Positions 27,107-36,925 of a stretch of 53,253 nt of DNA are shown in pieces. Below the pieces are notes generated by a model. That model had not been told where the DNA came from. It searched no databases and was given only the letters and a program-made list of their open reading frames with translations. Location: NCBI RefSeq assembly GCF_019209865.1, contig NZ_JAHUTT010000024.1:1-53253 (forward strand), read 5' to 3'. Numbering within the stretch: the first letter of the stretch is position 1; every line of letters begins with the position of its first letter. Source of the DNA: Shewanella sp. NIFS-20-20. Lineage in GTDB: Bacteria; Pseudomonadota; Gammaproteobacteria; Enterobacterales; Shewanellaceae. A program made the translations under genes and the position numbers.

Positions 27107-28294
27107 GTGACACAACAACAGGATTACACTGACGTCTGTATTATTGGCGGTGGTATGGTGGGCGCCGCGACGGCATTAGGGCTGGCCAAGCTCGGCTTAT
27201 CGATCACTTTGATCGAAAATCGTCGCCAAGAACACTATGATCCTGAGCAGGCCTTAGATGTTAGGGTATCTGCCATCAGCATGGCCTCGGTGAGTTTATT
27301 GCAGTCCCTCGGGGCGATGGAGGCGATCCTTGCCATGCGTCACATCGCCTATAGTGGCCTTGAAACCTGGGAGATGGAAGGGGCGGCGACCTGTTTTCAT
27401 GCCAGCCAAGTCGGATTGGATAAGCTTGGCTATATTCTCGAAAACCGCGTCATTCAATTAGGCTTGTGGCAGCAAATGGCGCAATACCCGAACTTACATG
27501 TCTATTGCCCTGCCGCGGTGACTAGTTATCACCAGCAAGCGCAAGGCGTTAGTGTGGTGCTGGAAAATGGCACCCACCTACAAGCCCGCTTGCTGATAGG
27601 TTGTGATGGCGCTAATTCTCAAGTTCGTCAGTGGGCGGGGATTGGAGTGAGCGGTTGGGATTATCGCCAAAGTGCGATGTTAATTAATATTGCCACCGCC
27701 GATGACCTCCCGGCGGTGACTTGGCAACAATTTACCCCCGATGGACCACGTTCATTATTGCCTCTGCCTGATAAGCATGCCTCGTTGGTGTGGTATGACA
27801 AACCTCAACGGATTGGGCAGTTGATGCAACTGAATAATGTGGCGTTAATGGCGGAGATTAAACGTCATTTCCCTAACCGTTTAGCCACTGAGTTTATCAT
27901 TGAAGCTAAGGGCAGTTTTCCGTTAACAAGGCGTCATGCCAGTCGATATTACCAAGATAATGTGGTGATTTTGGGCGATGCGGCTCACACCATTAACCCG
28001 TTAGCAGGTCAAGGGGTTAACTTAGGCTTTAAAGATGTAGCGGCGTTAATTGATGTCATCGCTACAGCGAAGCAAGCGGGACAGGATTGGGCGAGTAATG
28101 CCACCTTGGCCTGCTACCAAAGCCAACGTTATCGCGACAACTTATTAATGATGACCACCATGGATGCGTTTTACGCCGGTTTTAGTAATCGTATTTTACC
28201 GCTGAAATTACTGCGTAATGCGGCACTGAAACTGGCGGATAACTCCGGACCGATAAAAGATTGGGTGTTGAAATACGCGCTTGGACTGCACTGA
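27107..28294 (+). CDS. ubiF: FAD-dependent ubiquinone hydroxylase, UbiF type
   Basis: Class A flavoprotein monooxygenase of ubiquinone synthesis. The dinucleotide motif is DVCIIGGGMVGAATALGLAKLG at the N-terminus. The second FAD motif is LLIGCDGANSQVR, and VVILGDAAHTINPLAGQGVNLGFKDV is the ribityl-binding GD box shared by UbiH, UbiF, UbiI and VisC. The divergent position next to miaB matches E. coli ubiF, so hydroxylation at C6 of the ring is the likely step, but sequence alone cannot fully separate the paralogues. 395 residues against 391. The GTG start at 27107 is preceded by AAGGAT at 27094-27099. Confidence 0.88.
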   Translation: MTQQQDYTDVCIIGGGMVGAATALGLAKLGLSITLIENRRQEHYDPEQALDVRVSAISMASVSLLQSLGAMEAILAMRHIAYSGLETWEMEGAATCFHASQVGLDKLGYILENRVIQLGLWQQMAQYPNLHVYCPAAVTSYHQQAQGVSVVLENGTHLQARLLIGCDGANSQVRQWAGIGVSGWDYRQSAMLINIATADDLPAVTWQQFTPDGPRSLLPLPDKHASLVWYDKPQRIGQLMQLNNVALMAEIKRHFPNRLATEFIIEAKGSFPLTRRHASRYYQDNVVILGDAAHTINPLAGQGVNLGFKDVAALIDVIATAKQAGQDWASNATLACYQSQRYRDNLLMMTTMDAFYAGFSNRILPLKLLRNAALKLADNSGPIKDWVLKYALGLH

Positions 28295-28308
28295 GGTCCA
28301 TTGTAAAT

Positions 28309-28337
28309 TTGTTGAGCAGTGGCTGCGGTGATAGAAT
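28309..28337 (+). promoter_or_regulatory. Promoter of pth-ychF
   Basis: -35 TTGTTG (28309-28314), a 17-base spacer and -10 TAGAAT (28332-28337), starting just after the ubiF stop and about 65 bases before pth. Confidence 0.5.
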
Positions 28338-28401
28338 GCTGCGCTTTATGACTGAGTCGTCGTATTTGGGCTTAGCGAAATAGAGTAATAATAGTAGCGC
28401 T

Positions 28402-28989
28402 ATGAATAAGATTAAATTGATTGTTGGTTTAGCCAATCCTGGTGCTGAGTATGCGCAAACTCGTCATAATGCCGGCGCATGGTATGTACAAGAATTAGCG
28501 CGTATCGCCAATGTTAGCCTGACTGCCGACAGTAAATATTTTGGACTGACGGCGAGAGTTAATCTCTTTGGTCAAGAGATCAGGCTGCTTATCCCTGCCA
28601 CTTATATGAACTTGAGTGGTAAGTCAGTGGCAGCCTTAGCGAACTTCTTTCGCATTGAGCCTGAACAAATTCTGGTGGCTCATGATGAATTAGATATGCC
28701 GCCAGGCGTCGCCAAGTTTAAGCAAGGCGGCGGTCATGGCGGGCATAATGGCCTGAAAGATATTGTCGCCAAAATGGCAAATAACAACAATTTTTACCGC
28801 TTGCGCATTGGCATTGGCCATCCGGGCGATAAAAATAAAGTGGCCGGTTATGTACTGAATAAGCCTTCAAGTGAAGACCAAGAAAAAATCTTGGCTGCCA
28901 TCGATGAAGCAGTACGTGCCACCGAGATAGGTGTTAAAGAAGATATGGTCAAGGCACAGCATAGGTTGCATTCTTTTAAAGCACTATAA
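28402..28989 (+). CDS. pth: Peptidyl-tRNA hydrolase
   Basis: Releases tRNA from prematurely dropped peptidyl-tRNA. The catalytic histidine H22 lies in [13 protein letters not shown] and the supporting D95 in [10 protein letters not shown]. The glycine-rich [13 protein letters not shown] and the asparagines of ATYMNLSGK are conserved. 195 residues against 194. Followed at about 70 bases by ychF, the same order as in many gammaproteobacteria. Confidence 0.98.
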   Translation: MNKIKLIVGLANPGAEYAQTRHNAGAWYVQELARIANVSLTADSKYFGLTARVNLFGQEIRLLIPATYMNLSGKSVAALANFFRIEPEQILVAHDELDMPPGVAKFKQGGGHGGHNGLKDIVAKMANNNNFYRLRIGIGHPGDKNKVAGYVLNKPSSEDQEKILAAIDEAVRATEIGVKEDMVKAQHRLHSFKAL

Positions 28990-29060
28990 TGTAGTCGCCA
29001 TCAAATATTAGCCCGAGCACGATTTGGCTTGGGTTGTTACGTCAAAATAAAGGTATCGAT

Positions 29061-30152
29061 ATGGGTTTTAAATGTGGCATCGTTGGTTTGCCAAACGTAG
29101 GTAAGTCTACGCTGTTTAACGCACTGACAAAGGCTGGGATTGAAGCAGCAAACTTTCCTTTTTGTACCATTGAGCCTAATACCGGCGTGGTACCCGTGCC
29201 GGATCCACGCTTAGATGCGTTAGCGGCCATTGTTAAACCTGAGCGTATCTTACCGACCACGATGGAGTTCGTTGATATCGCGGGCTTGGTTGCTGGTGCA
29301 TCTAAGGGTGAAGGCTTAGGTAATAAGTTTCTTGCCAATATCCGTGAAACGGATGCCATTGGTCACGTGGTGCGTTGTTTCGACAATGACAATATTGTGC
29401 ATGTGGCTAATAAGGTCGATCCTGCCAGCGACATCGAAGTCATTAACACCGAATTAGCACTGGCGGACTTAGACAGTGTTGAGCGAGCCATCACTCGCCA
29501 GCAAAAGCGGGCTAAAAGTGGCGATAAAGATGCGAAGTTTGAAGTTGAAGTGCTTGAGAAAATGCGCCCAATTTTAGATGAAGGCAAAATGTTGCGTTCA
29601 CTGCCGCTTGAAAAAGAAGAATTAGAAGCCGTTGCTTACTTGAATCTGTTGACTATCAAGCCAACCATGTACATTGCTAACGTGTCTGAAGACGGTTTTG
29701 AAAACAATCCGCATTTAGATGTGGTTAAAGCTATTGCGGCGGCAGAGAATGCCGTGGTTGTTCCGGTCTGCGCAGCGATTGAATCTGAACTGGCTGAAAT
29801 GGATGCTGAAGAACGTGATGAGTTTATGGCTGACTTAGGCTTAGAAGAGCCGGGCCTTGACCGCGTTATCCGCGGTGGCTATTCCTTATTGGATCTACAA
29901 ACCTACTTTACTGCCGGTGTGAAAGAAGTCCGTGCATGGACTGTGCCTGTTGGCGCCTCAGCCCCGCAAGCGGCTGGCGTGATCCACACTGATTTCGAAC
30001 GCGGCTTTATTCGTGCTCAAGTGATGTCTTATAACGATTTCTTAGAGTTTAAAGGTGAAGCGGGCTGTAAAGAAGCCGGTAAATTGCGAATTGAAGGTAA
30101 GTCATACGTCGTCAAAGATGGCGATGTTATGCATTTCCTGTTTAATGTTTAA
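29061..30152 (+). CDS. ychF: Redox-regulated ATPase YchF/OLA1
   Basis: Obg-family P-loop protein that binds ATP rather than GTP and associates with ribosomes. The Walker A is [14 protein letters not shown] and switch II is [17 protein letters not shown] coiled-coil insertion and a C-terminal TGS domain ([17 protein letters not shown]...[12 protein letters not shown]) follow. From ATG 29061, with AAAGGT seven bases upstream, the length is 363, as in E. coli; the in-frame start at 29034 is less likely. A hairpin terminator lies 30 bases after the stop. Confidence 0.98.
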   Translation: MGFKCGIVGLPNVGKSTLFNALTKAGIEAANFPFCTIEPNTGVVPVPDPRLDALAAIVKPERILPTTMEFVDIAGLVAGASKGEGLGNKFLANIRETDAIGHVVRCFDNDNIVHVANKVDPASDIEVINTELALADLDSVERAITRQQKRAKSGDKDAKFEVEVLEKMRPILDEGKMLRSLPLEKEELEAVAYLNLLTIKPTMYIANVSEDGFENNPHLDVVKAIAAAENAVVVPVCAAIESELAEMDAEERDEFMADLGLEEPGLDRVIRGGYSLLDLQTYFTAGVKEVRAWTVPVGASAPQAAGVIHTDFERGFIRAQVMSYNDFLEFKGEAGCKEAGKLRIEGKSYVVKDGDVMHFLFNV

Positions 30153-30182
30153 GCAGCTAAATCTTCGCAATTAAGTGAATTC

Positions 30183-30212
30183 AAGAGGAAAACTTAGTTT
30201 TCCTCTTTTTTT
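30183..30212 (+). terminator. Terminator after ychF
   Basis: AAGAGGAAAA, loop CTTAG, TTTTCCTCTT followed by a further T run. Confidence 0.88.
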
Positions 30213-30285
30213 GGCCAGCAAATGGCCAGTTTGTCGATGGAATGAGCAAACGATAGGTTTGCGCATAATATTCGTAAAAAAGCGG

Positions 30286-30314
30286 TTGACCTCTTTGGGT
30301 CGAATAAGCATAAT
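30286..30314 (+). promoter_or_regulatory. Promoter of the tRNA operon
   Basis: -35 TTGACC (30286-30291), exact 17-base spacer, -10 CATAAT (30309-30314), then a GC-rich discriminator ACGCCCCG, which is typical of stringently controlled stable-RNA promoters. Confidence 0.8.
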
Positions 30315-30354
30315 ACGCCCCGTTCCCTGATGAAGGGGGCGCGGAAAGTAAGAT

Positions 30355-30431
30355 GGCTATGTAGCTCAGCTGGTTAGAGCACAGCACTCATAATGCTGGG
30401 GTCGCAGGTTCAAGTCCCGCTATAGCCACCA
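30355..30431 (+). tRNA. tRNA-Met (CAT), elongator, copy 1
   Basis: 77 nt with CCA. Anticodon loop CTCATAA; the sequence is close to E. coli metT/metU, so it is an elongator. It differs from copy 2 at three positions: D loop (C for T), T loop (G for A) and the last acceptor pair, which is G-U here. Confidence 0.96.
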
Positions 30432-30462
30432 TCTGCTCAAGATGTAAAATAGAGATTGTTGT

Positions 30463-30547
<85 letters not shown>

Positions 30548-30578
30548 TTTAATTTAAGTTAGATGAGCAACAAGCAGT

Positions 30579-30653
30579 TGGGGTATCGCCAAGCGGTAAG
30601 GCACCGGGTTTTGATCTCGGCATTCCAAGGTTCGAATCCTTGTACCCCAGCCA
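30579..30653 (+). tRNA. tRNA-Gln (TTG), copy 1
   Basis: 75 nt with CCA; anticodon loop TTTTGAT gives UUG. Identical in sequence to the copies at 30676 and 30868. Confidence 0.96.
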
Positions 30654-30675
30654 ATTTCCTCTTATTTCCAATGAT

Positions 30676-30750
30676 TGGGGTATCGCCAAGCGGTAAGGCA
30701 CCGGGTTTTGATCTCGGCATTCCAAGGTTCGAATCCTTGTACCCCAGCCA
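30676..30750 (+). tRNA. tRNA-Gln (TTG), copy 2
   Basis: 75 nt, identical to copy 1. Separated from it by a 22-base spacer and followed after one base by the second tRNA-Met. Confidence 0.96.
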
Positions 30751-30751
30751 C

Positions 30752-30828
30752 GGCTATGTAGCTCAGTTGGTTAGAGCACAGCACTCATAATGCTGGGGTC
30801 GCAGGTTCAAATCCCGCCATAGCCACCA
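30752..30828 (+). tRNA. tRNA-Met (CAT), elongator, copy 2
   Basis: 77 nt with CCA. Same anticodon arm as copy 1, with a fully Watson-Crick acceptor stem (GGCTATG / CATAGCC). Confidence 0.96.
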
Positions 30829-30867
30829 TATTTTATCAAGTTGATGTAATCGTCTTGAGCCAGTTTT

Positions 30868-30942
30868 TGGGGTATCGCCAAGCGGTAAGGCACCGGGTTT
30901 TGATCTCGGCATTCCAAGGTTCGAATCCTTGTACCCCAGCCA
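30868..30942 (+). tRNA. tRNA-Gln (TTG), copy 3
   Basis: 75 nt, identical to copies 1 and 2. In the E. coli operon the gene after the second Met reads CUG, whereas here the anticodon is again UUG. Confidence 0.96.
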
Positions 30943-30950
30943 AATAAAGA

Positions 30951-30977
30951 AAAGCCCGTCTATTTAGACGGGCTTTT
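30951..30977 (+). terminator. Terminator of the tRNA operon
   Basis: AAAGCCCGTCT, loop ATTT, AGACGGGCTTTTT, nine bases after the last CCA. Confidence 0.92.
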
Positions 30978-31122
30978 TGCATTTATTTTTTAATAAAGAT
31001 TAATCCCGTATTCCCGGTTAAATCCACGTGTGAATACGATGGGGTACTAAGTTTCGGGTATAATTGCTGGTATAGCTTAGCGAGCAATTTTCATCTCATT
31101 TATTTCAAATAAGGTTTTGTCC

Positions 31123-31980
31123 ATGAAGCGGATCTTATCCATTCAATCCCATGTGGTATTTGGCTGTGCTGGTAATAGCAGTGCCGTGTTTCCAATGCGA
31201 CGTAACGGAATGGAAGTATGGCCAATTAATACGGTGCAATTTTCCAACCATACTCAATATCAGCAAGGATTTAAGGGCATGGTAATGCCTGCGGGTCAAA
31301 TCACTGAGTTAGTGGCTGGCTTGGCTAATATTAACGCCTTGGTTGAATGCGATGCGCTACTTAGTGGCTATCTTGGCAGTGCCGAGCAAGGTGAAGAGAT
31401 TTTAGCGGCGGTGGCAAAAATCAAACAACACAACCCGGCTGCCATCTATTTTTGCGATCCCGTGATGGGGCATCCGGAAAAAGGCTGCATTGTCGCCCCA
31501 GGTGTGATGGAATTTTTTAAGCAGCGCGCCCTCGCTTGCGCCGATATGATTGCACCGAATTTATTAGAGTTAGAAACCTTAGCCGATTGCACCATCGATA
31601 ATTTGGCACAAGCGAAAGCCGCAGCTCGCCGTTTATTGGACACTGGCTTGCGCTTAGTGCTGGTAAAGCATCTAAGCCGGGCGGGTAGCAGTGATGAATT
31701 TCAAATGCTTTTGTGTTGTGAGCATGGTGATTTCTTGATTTCTCGTCCGCTGTATGAATTTGAGCGCCAACCTGTGGGGGTTGGTGATTTACTCAGCGGT
31801 TTAATGCTCAGCAATCTGTTGCGTGGTTTTGATGCGGTTAGCGCTTTTGAGCGCACCAATGCCGCGGTCGATAGCGTTCTTAAGCTGACTTGTGACATTC
31901 AAGCCTATGAGTTACAACTGATTGCGGCGCAAGATCAGATTGCCGATCCCAACATTAAATACCGCGCTCAGCCATGCTGA
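31123..31980 (+). CDS. pdxY: Pyridoxal kinase PdxY
   Basis: Ribokinase-superfamily enzyme that phosphorylates pyridoxal in vitamin B6 salvage. The N-terminal [27 protein letters not shown] and [14 protein letters not shown] are diagnostic of PdxY/Pdx[14 protein letters not shown] and the ATP/anion-hole segment [13 protein letters not shown] with the catalytic aspartate complete the fold. 285 residues from ATG 31123 (AAGG eight bases upstream) against 287 in E. coli; an in-frame TTG two codons upstream is unlikely. A TATAAT at 31059-31064 may be its -10 box, without a good -35. A terminator follows at 32004-32030. Confidence 0.96.
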   Translation: MKRILSIQSHVVFGCAGNSSAVFPMRRNGMEVWPINTVQFSNHTQYQQGFKGMVMPAGQITELVAGLANINALVECDALLSGYLGSAEQGEEILAAVAKIKQHNPAAIYFCDPVMGHPEKGCIVAPGVMEFFKQRALACADMIAPNLLELETLADCTIDNLAQAKAAARRLLDTGLRLVLVKHLSRAGSSDEFQMLLCCEHGDFLISRPLYEFERQPVGVGDLLSGLMLSNLLRGFDAVSAFERTNAAVDSVLKLTCDIQAYELQLIAAQDQIADPNIKYRAQPC

Positions 31981-32003
31981 TGCAAGCGATTATCTGATGA
32001 ATC

Positions 32004-32030
32004 AAAAAACCAGCCGCGGCTGGTTTTTTT
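32004..32030 (+). terminator. Terminator after pdxY
   Basis: AAAAAACCAGCCGCGGCTGGTTTTTTT, a tight palindromic stem between A and T runs. Confidence 0.88.
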
Positions 32031-32196
32031 GTGTGCCGAGCAGCAACACCTGCCTCCGAGTTAGCCATCGGTCATGTTGGCGTGAGCAACCCCGCCTAAC
32101 ACCTAGCGAGTACCACGCTGACTGGGGCCGGTGGTCAGACATTTAATCGCCAAGCATTTAATGCTAGAGTTGATTAAATTTTGTGCTGGGGGCGCG

Positions 32197-32805
32197 ATGA
32201 TGTTGGTATATGGCGATTTACGTTCAGGCAATTGTTATAAGGTAAAGCTCACACTTAAACTCCTTGGCATCCCGCATGATTGGCAACATGTCGATGTGTT
32301 AGCCGGCGAATGTCAACAAGCTTCATTTTTGGCCATCAACCCGAACGCTAAGATCCCGGCGCTGGTGTTAGACGATGGCCGCGTCTTGTGTGAATCCAAC
32401 GCCATTATTTGGTATTTAGCCAATGAGGGGGCCTTAGTGCCAACGTCGGCCTTTGCTAAAGCTAAGATGTTTGAGTGGATGTTCTTTGAACAATACAGCC
32501 ATGAACCTTATATCGCCGTGGCGCGTTTTATCAAACATTATCAAGGGTTGCCACCTGCGCGCCGAGCGGAATTTGCCAGTTTACAGGCTGGAGGTAATAA
32601 GGCGTTGACCTTAATGGAACATCAATTAAGCCTGTCGCCTTACTTAGTGGGCGCATCACTTTCGTTAGCCGATATTGCCTTATTTGCTTATACCCATGTG
32701 GCCGATGAGGGCGGCTTTGATTTGTCTCGGTATCCTAATATTCAAGCTTGGTGCGAGCGCATCAGTGCTCAGCCACTATTTTATCCGATGCCGATGAACG
32801 AGTGA
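32197..32805 (+). CDS. Glutathione S-transferase family protein
   Basis: A cytoplasmic two-domain GST-like protein of about 202 residues. The N-terminal thioredoxin-like domain begins MMLVYGDLRSGNCYKVKL, with a candidate catalytic serine at the S-G-N turn. It contains the cis-proline segment NPNAKIPALVLDDG and the glutathione-contact ESNAI. The C-terminal helical domain contains the LSLADIALFAYTHVADEGG motif with the N-capping aspartate. The substrate is unknown. ATG at 32197 with GGGGGC just upstream; the frame stays open 66 bases further left. Between the pdxY terminator and a bidirectional terminator, so probably its own unit. Confidence 0.9.
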   Translation: MMLVYGDLRSGNCYKVKLTLKLLGIPHDWQHVDVLAGECQQASFLAINPNAKIPALVLDDGRVLCESNAIIWYLANEGALVPTSAFAKAKMFEWMFFEQYSHEPYIAVARFIKHYQGLPPARRAEFASLQAGGNKALTLMEHQLSLSPYLVGASLSLADIALFAYTHVADEGGFDLSRYPNIQAWCERISAQPLFYPMPMNE

Positions 32806-32823
32806 CCGCGGATGCCCGGCCAT

Positions 32824-32851
32824 AAAAAAACGCACCTAAAGGTGCGTTTTT
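32824..32851. terminator. Bidirectional terminator GST / prs
   Basis: AAAAAAACGCACC / GGTGCGTTTTT with loop TAAA. It serves the GST gene (plus) and prs (minus). Confidence 0.88.
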
Positions 32852-32868
32852 ATCACTGATCGCTCGGA

Positions 32869-33816
32869 TTAGTGACGGAACATGGCCGAAATAGATTCTT
32901 CATTACTCACGCGACGAATCGCTTCAGCTAATACCGCTGACATGGTCAACTGTGTGACTTTATCCAGCTTCTGCATCTCTTCGGATAATGGCACGGTATC
33001 TGTGATGATTACTTCATCAATCACTGAATTAGCAATATTTTCGGCAGCTTTACCAGAAAACACTGGGTGAGTGGCGTAAGCGAATACACGGTTTGCGCCA
33101 TGTTCTTTTAATGCTTCCGCTGCTTTACACAGAGTGCCGCCTGTGTCGATCATATCATCAACGATAATACAATCACGTCCCTGAACATCACCGATGATGT
33201 GCATGACTTGAGCTACGTTGGCTTGTGGACGACGCTTGTCGATAATAGCCAGATCGGAATCATCAAGCAGTTTTGCAATTGCGCGTGCGCGAACGACGCC
33301 ACCAATATCGGGCGAAACAACCACAGGGTTATCAAGATTGCGGCTTAACATGTCTTCCAGCAGCACAGGGCTTCCGAATACGTTATCTACCGGCACATCG
33401 AAGAAACCTTGAATTTGTTCGGCGTGTAAGTCGCAAGTTAATACGCGATCAACCCCAACGCTTGATAAGAAGTCTGCAACCACCTTGGCAGTGATCGGGA
33501 CGCGTGCGCTGCGAACTCGTCGATCTTGGCGAGCATAACCGAAGTAAGGGATCACGGCAGTGATACGACCGGCCGAGGCACGGCGCAGAGCATCGACCAT
33601 GACGATCAGCTCCATCAGGTTGTCATTGGTTGGAGCGCAAGTAGATTGAATGATAAACACATCCGCTCCACGAACATTCTCGTTGATTTGAACACTGATT
33701 TCACCATCGCTGAAACGGCCCACCACGGCGTCTCCAAGTTTGCAAAATAAACGGTCGGCAATCTTTTTCGCGAGACTGGGGGTGGCATTCCCAGCAAAGA
33801 GCTTGATGTCGGGCAC
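32869..33816 (-). CDS. prs: Ribose-phosphate pyrophosphokinase
   Basis: Makes PRPP from ribose 5-phosphate and ATP, the precursor for nucleotides, histidine, tryptophan and NAD (nadD is also here). Signatures are [16 protein letters not shown], the flexible-loop [17 protein letters not shown] and the PRPP-binding [15 protein letters not shown]. 315 residues, the same as E. coli. The GTG start at 33816 has GAGGTTC about seven bases upstream. The leader contains a perfect inverted repeat at 33853-33873 and a GCAAACG that looks like half of a purine-repressor site. Confidence 0.98.
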   Translation of the reverse strand: MPDIKLFAGNATPSLAKKIADRLFCKLGDAVVGRFSDGEISVQINENVRGADVFIIQSTCAPTNDNLMELIVMVDALRRASAGRITAVIPYFGYARQDRRVRSARVPITAKVVADFLSSVGVDRVLTCDLHAEQIQGFFDVPVDNVFGSPVLLEDMLSRNLDNPVVVSPDIGGVVRARAIAKLLDDSDLAIIDKRRPQANVAQVMHIIGDVQGRDCIIVDDMIDTGGTLCKAAEALKEHGANRVFAYATHPVFSGKAAENIANSVIDEVIITDTVPLSEEMQKLDKVTQLTMSAVLAEAIRRVSNEESISAMFRH

Positions 33817-33852
33817 TGTAAGAACCTCAGGCGTTTGCTTAATATGTCGTGA

Positions 33853-33873
33853 CTAAAGTGGACGTCACTTTAG
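33853..33873. promoter_or_regulatory. Perfect inverted repeat in the prs leader
   Basis: CTAAAGTG, five-base centre GACGT, CACTTTAG, located between ispE and prs about 40 bases before the prs start. It could be an operator or a leader hairpin. The sequence does not match the E. coli PurR consensus as I know it. Confidence 0.5.
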
Positions 33874-33882
33874 ATACATGGA

Positions 33883-34740
33883 TTAGAGCGACAACAACGT
33901 CTGCTCTAACGGCGAAATATTTTTTCCTTTGGCAACAAATCCACGCCAATGGCTTGGCATCTTGTCCAAGGCCGCTTGGGCAGAAGATTGCTGCTCGAAC
34001 TCCCCGAACACGCATGCGCCAGTTCCGGTCATTCTTGACGGCGCATATTCTAGCAGCCAGCCTAAGGCATTGGCAACTTGAGGGTGTCGTCGTGCGACTA
34101 GCATCTCACAGTCGTTACGCCAAGGCGATGACATTAATGTGTCTAATTGCATCTTTGGGGTATTGCGCGGTAATTCAGGATCTTGGAACACGGCTGCGGT
34201 GGCTACATGCACATCGGGAGCAATGATCAAATACCAAGGTTCTGCGGGGGTAACCGCTTGTAATTGCTCGCCGACGCCTTCGGCAAATGCGGCATAACCA
34301 TTAATAAAAACAGGGACATCCGCGCCGAGCGTTAAGCCAATAGCCCCGAGTTCCTGTTTGGACAGTCCGGTTTTCCACAGGGCATTAAGCGCCACTAGGG
34401 TGGTCGCTGCATCGGAAGAACCGCCGCCCAATCCTCCGCCCATCGGAATATTTTTCTCCAAGGTTATATGGGCGCCACCTTTATAGCCTGTGGCTAATTT
34501 TAATGATTTTGCAGCTTTCAGAATTAAGTTATCGCTATCGGCAACAACCTGATTTAGTTCGGAATCTAACGTCACGCAATCGCTATCGTCGATGGCAAAG
34601 GTGAGATAGTCACACACATCAATAAATTGAAATAAGGTCTGCAATTCATGATAACCATCGGCCCTTTGGTGGTTCACATGGAGAAATAAATTGAGTTTGG
34701 CCGGTGCCGGCCAGCGCGTGCTGATTGCGCTTACTGTCAT
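33883..34740 (-). CDS. ispE: 4-(cytidine 5'-diphospho)-2-C-methyl-D-erythritol kinase
   Basis: GHMP kinase of the MEP isoprenoid pathway, which feeds the ubiquinone and undecaprenyl chains used elsewhere in this window. N-terminal [28 protein letters not shown] and the ATP loop [19 protein letters not shown] are diagnostic. The C-terminal [18 protein letters not shown] motif ([13 protein letters not shown]) is present. 285 residues against 283. It lies between lolB and prs, as in E. coli. Confidence 0.97.
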   Translation of the reverse strand: MTVSAISTRWPAPAKLNLFLHVNHQRADGYHELQTLFQFIDVCDYLTFAIDDSDCVTLDSELNQVVADSDNLILKAAKSLKLATGYKGGAHITLEKNIPMGGGLGGGSSDAATTLVALNALWKTGLSKQELGAIGLTLGADVPVFINGYAAFAEGVGEQLQAVTPAEPWYLIIAPDVHVATAAVFQDPELPRNTPKMQLDTLMSSPWRNDCEMLVARRHPQVANALGWLLEYAPSRMTGTGACVFGEFEQQSSAQAALDKMPSHWRGFVAKGKNISPLEQTLLSL

Positions 34741-34789
34741 GATGTTATTCCTTGGGATGGCGGCCTAGTATGCGATGGGTGCAGGCTGT

Positions 34790-35380
34790 TCAAAGGCCGG
34801 CGACTGGCGCCAATGGTTGCCAACGATTGATTTGGATTTTAACCTGAATCTCGCCATTTTTCAGTTGAATTAATCGTGGCACTTCGGCGCCGCCCAATTG
34901 TTGCCATTGGCGATATTCAACAGTCCATGGTTGTGATCCTTGCGTATGCGCTTGTGTGACCCGCCCCTGGGCATCGGTACTGATGATCTGCATGTCAGGG
35001 GTCAGTTGACCTATGAGCCAGTGGGGGAATTGCGCTAACGGCAGTGACCATCCGGTCAGTTGTTGTAATAACTGTTGGCCATCGGTGCCCTCGTATGTGT
35101 TGCCATCGGCGGTCAAGCTGGCTTTGTTTGGGGCTAATGTCAACGCCATCAAGCTAGTGCCTATCGGGCTAATTAGTTGAATATCAGTGCGTTGCGGCTG
35201 TTCCAGCCAGTAGAGTTGGGTGCTAACCTTGTCCTCGGCGGTGCGGACTAAAATATTGCCATTGAGTTGCCAAGCATACGCATTGGCCGCCGAGCTGACG
35301 CTGACAGCTTGCAAGCTTGGTGGGGGAGTGAGGCTACAGCCGTTGATAAAAAGCAGTAACAATAGCCCAAGGTAGTGCAT
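34790..35380 (-). CDS. lolB: Outer-membrane lipoprotein receptor LolB
   Basis: Accepts lipoproteins from LolA and inserts them into the outer membrane. From the ATG at 35380 the signal peptide is MHYLGLLLLLFINGC with the lipobox INGC at residues 12-15. The mature protein contains the WQLNGNILVRTAEDK segment, the SPIGTSLMALTLAP region and a C-terminal NRWQP. 196 residues against 207. A TTG at 35398 would add six residues; neither start has a clear ribosome-binding site. Divergent from hemA, as in E. coli. Confidence 0.93.
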   Translation of the reverse strand: MHYLGLLLLLFINGCSLTPPPSLQAVSVSSAANAYAWQLNGNILVRTAEDKVSTQLYWLEQPQRTDIQLISPIGTSLMALTLAPNKASLTADGNTYEGTDGQQLLQQLTGWSLPLAQFPHWLIGQLTPDMQIISTDAQGRVTQAHTQGSQPWTVEYRQWQQLGGAEVPRLIQLKNGEIQVKIQINRWQPLAPVAGL

Positions 35381-35659
35381 TTTTGTGAACCGCGTCAAAA
35401 TATTTGTCCGACATCAACCTAAGTATGTCCTTTATGATACTGAGCCTATTAGGGGAATACCAATCTTGATAGCGGATTTTTGTCCCGCAACACTTGATAC
35501 AAAGGTTAATGACTATCAAAGACTTCTTGATGCTAATTGGATTTTTGATTAAGAAGTTAGACCTTTATTCGGTTTTGTTAAGCGTATTCTATTTTTAATC
35601 GCGTCAATTCAGTAGAATGCCACCATGATAATGACGCCTGAGAGCCTGAAAAGAGTCAG

Positions 35660-36910
35660 ATGAGCCTAGTAGCAATAGGGATTAACCATAAAACGGCAAC
35701 GGTAGACTTGCGGGAAAAGGTTGCATTTGGTCCAGATATTATTCATGACGCCATGAAGAGTCTTGCCAGTCGAAGCCAATCCGGTGAGGCCGTAATTATC
35801 TCCACTTGTAATCGCACGGAATTGTATTGCAATGCAGCCGAGGCAAGTGATGTCATTCAATGGCTAGAGCAATATCATGGCTTAAGCCATGATGCAGTGA
35901 TGCCGTGTGTCTATCAATTAGATGGTCAACAAGCGGTGCGCCACTTAATGCGAGTCGCCTCAGGGCTGGATTCGCTTATTTTAGGTGAACCGCAAATCTT
36001 AGGGCAGGTGAAGCAATCGTTTGCCAAAGCCAAAGAAGCGGGCACCGTGGCCCTGACCTTAGATAGATTATTTCAGACCACGTTTTCTGTGGCTAAAAAA
36101 GTACGTACCGAAACCGATATCGGTGCTAATGCCGTGTCCGTCGCATTTGCCGCGGTCAGTATGGCTAAGCATATCTTCTCATCACTGGCCCACACTAAGG
36201 TGTTGCTGATTGGTGCGGGTGAAACTATCGAGTTGGTGGCGCGCCACTTGAAGGATAACGGGGTCAGTGCCATGGTGGTGGCTAACCGTACCTTAGAACG
36301 TGCGCAAGGGATGTGTGAAGAGTTTAATGCCACCGCAATTACCTTGACTCAGATCCCTGACTATCTACCTAAAGCCGATATCGTGATATCCTCTACCGCA
36401 AGTCCGTTGCCAATTTTGGGCAAGGGCATGGTAGAAAAAGCGCTGAAGCAGCGACGTCATCAGCCAATGCTGCTGGTGGACATAGCGGTTCCCCGTGATA
36501 TAGAGGCAGAAGTGGCCGATCTTGACGATGCCTTCCTCTATACGGTTGACGACCTGCAAAGCATTATTGAACAGAATATGGCCTCCCGCAAAGAGGCTGC
36601 AGAGCAAGCCGAAGTGATTGCCGAAGAACAGGCGCACCTGTTTATGGATTGGATCCGTTCACTGAGTTCAGTGGACAGTATTCGGCAATACCGACAGCAG
36701 AGCTTAGCGGTGAAAGATGAATTGGTTGAGCGCGCCATTAATAAATTGGCGCAGGGTGGGGACAGCGAACAAGTATTGTTGGAGCTGGCAAATAAACTCA
36801 CTAACCGCCTGATTCATGCACCGACTCAAGCACTGACGTCGGCCAGTCGCGCTGGGGATTTAAATACCCTGGGGCAACTTCGTTCCGCGCTTGGGCTGGA
36901 TAAAGAGTAA
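35660..36910 (+). CDS. hemA: Glutamyl-tRNA reductase
   Basis: NADPH-dependent first step of tetrapyrrole synthesis, reducing Glu-tRNA to glutamate semialdehyde. The catalytic C50 is in [10 protein letters not shown]. The signature [17 protein letters not shown] is complete, the NADPH-binding [13 protein letters not shown] follows, and a C-terminal helical dimerisation domain ends the protein. 416 residues against 418. First gene of hemA-prfA-prmC-sirB2-sirB1. A TAGAAT at 35613-35618 may be the -10 box. Confidence 0.98.
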   Translation: MSLVAIGINHKTATVDLREKVAFGPDIIHDAMKSLASRSQSGEAVIISTCNRTELYCNAAEASDVIQWLEQYHGLSHDAVMPCVYQLDGQQAVRHLMRVASGLDSLILGEPQILGQVKQSFAKAKEAGTVALTLDRLFQTTFSVAKKVRTETDIGANAVSVAFAAVSMAKHIFSSLAHTKVLLIGAGETIELVARHLKDNGVSAMVVANRTLERAQGMCEEFNATAITLTQIPDYLPKADIVISSTASPLPILGKGMVEKALKQRRHQPMLLVDIAVPRDIEAEVADLDDAFLYTVDDLQSIIEQNMASRKEAAEQAEVIAEEQAHLFMDWIRSLSSVDSIRQYRQQSLAVKDELVERAINKLAQGGDSEQVLLELANKLTNRLIHAPTQALTSASRAGDLNTLGQLRSALGLDKE

Positions 36911-36925
36911 GGTTTAAATCATTCA

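Noticed and set aside
28182..28436. Minus-strand frame across the ubiF-pth junction
   Set aside because: It overlaps the end of ubiF, the pth promoter and the pth start; no ribosome-binding site or family support.
30555..30790. 75-codon frame across the tRNA genes
   Set aside because: It runs through the Gln and Met tRNAs; the internal repeats in its translation are only the repeated tRNA sequence.
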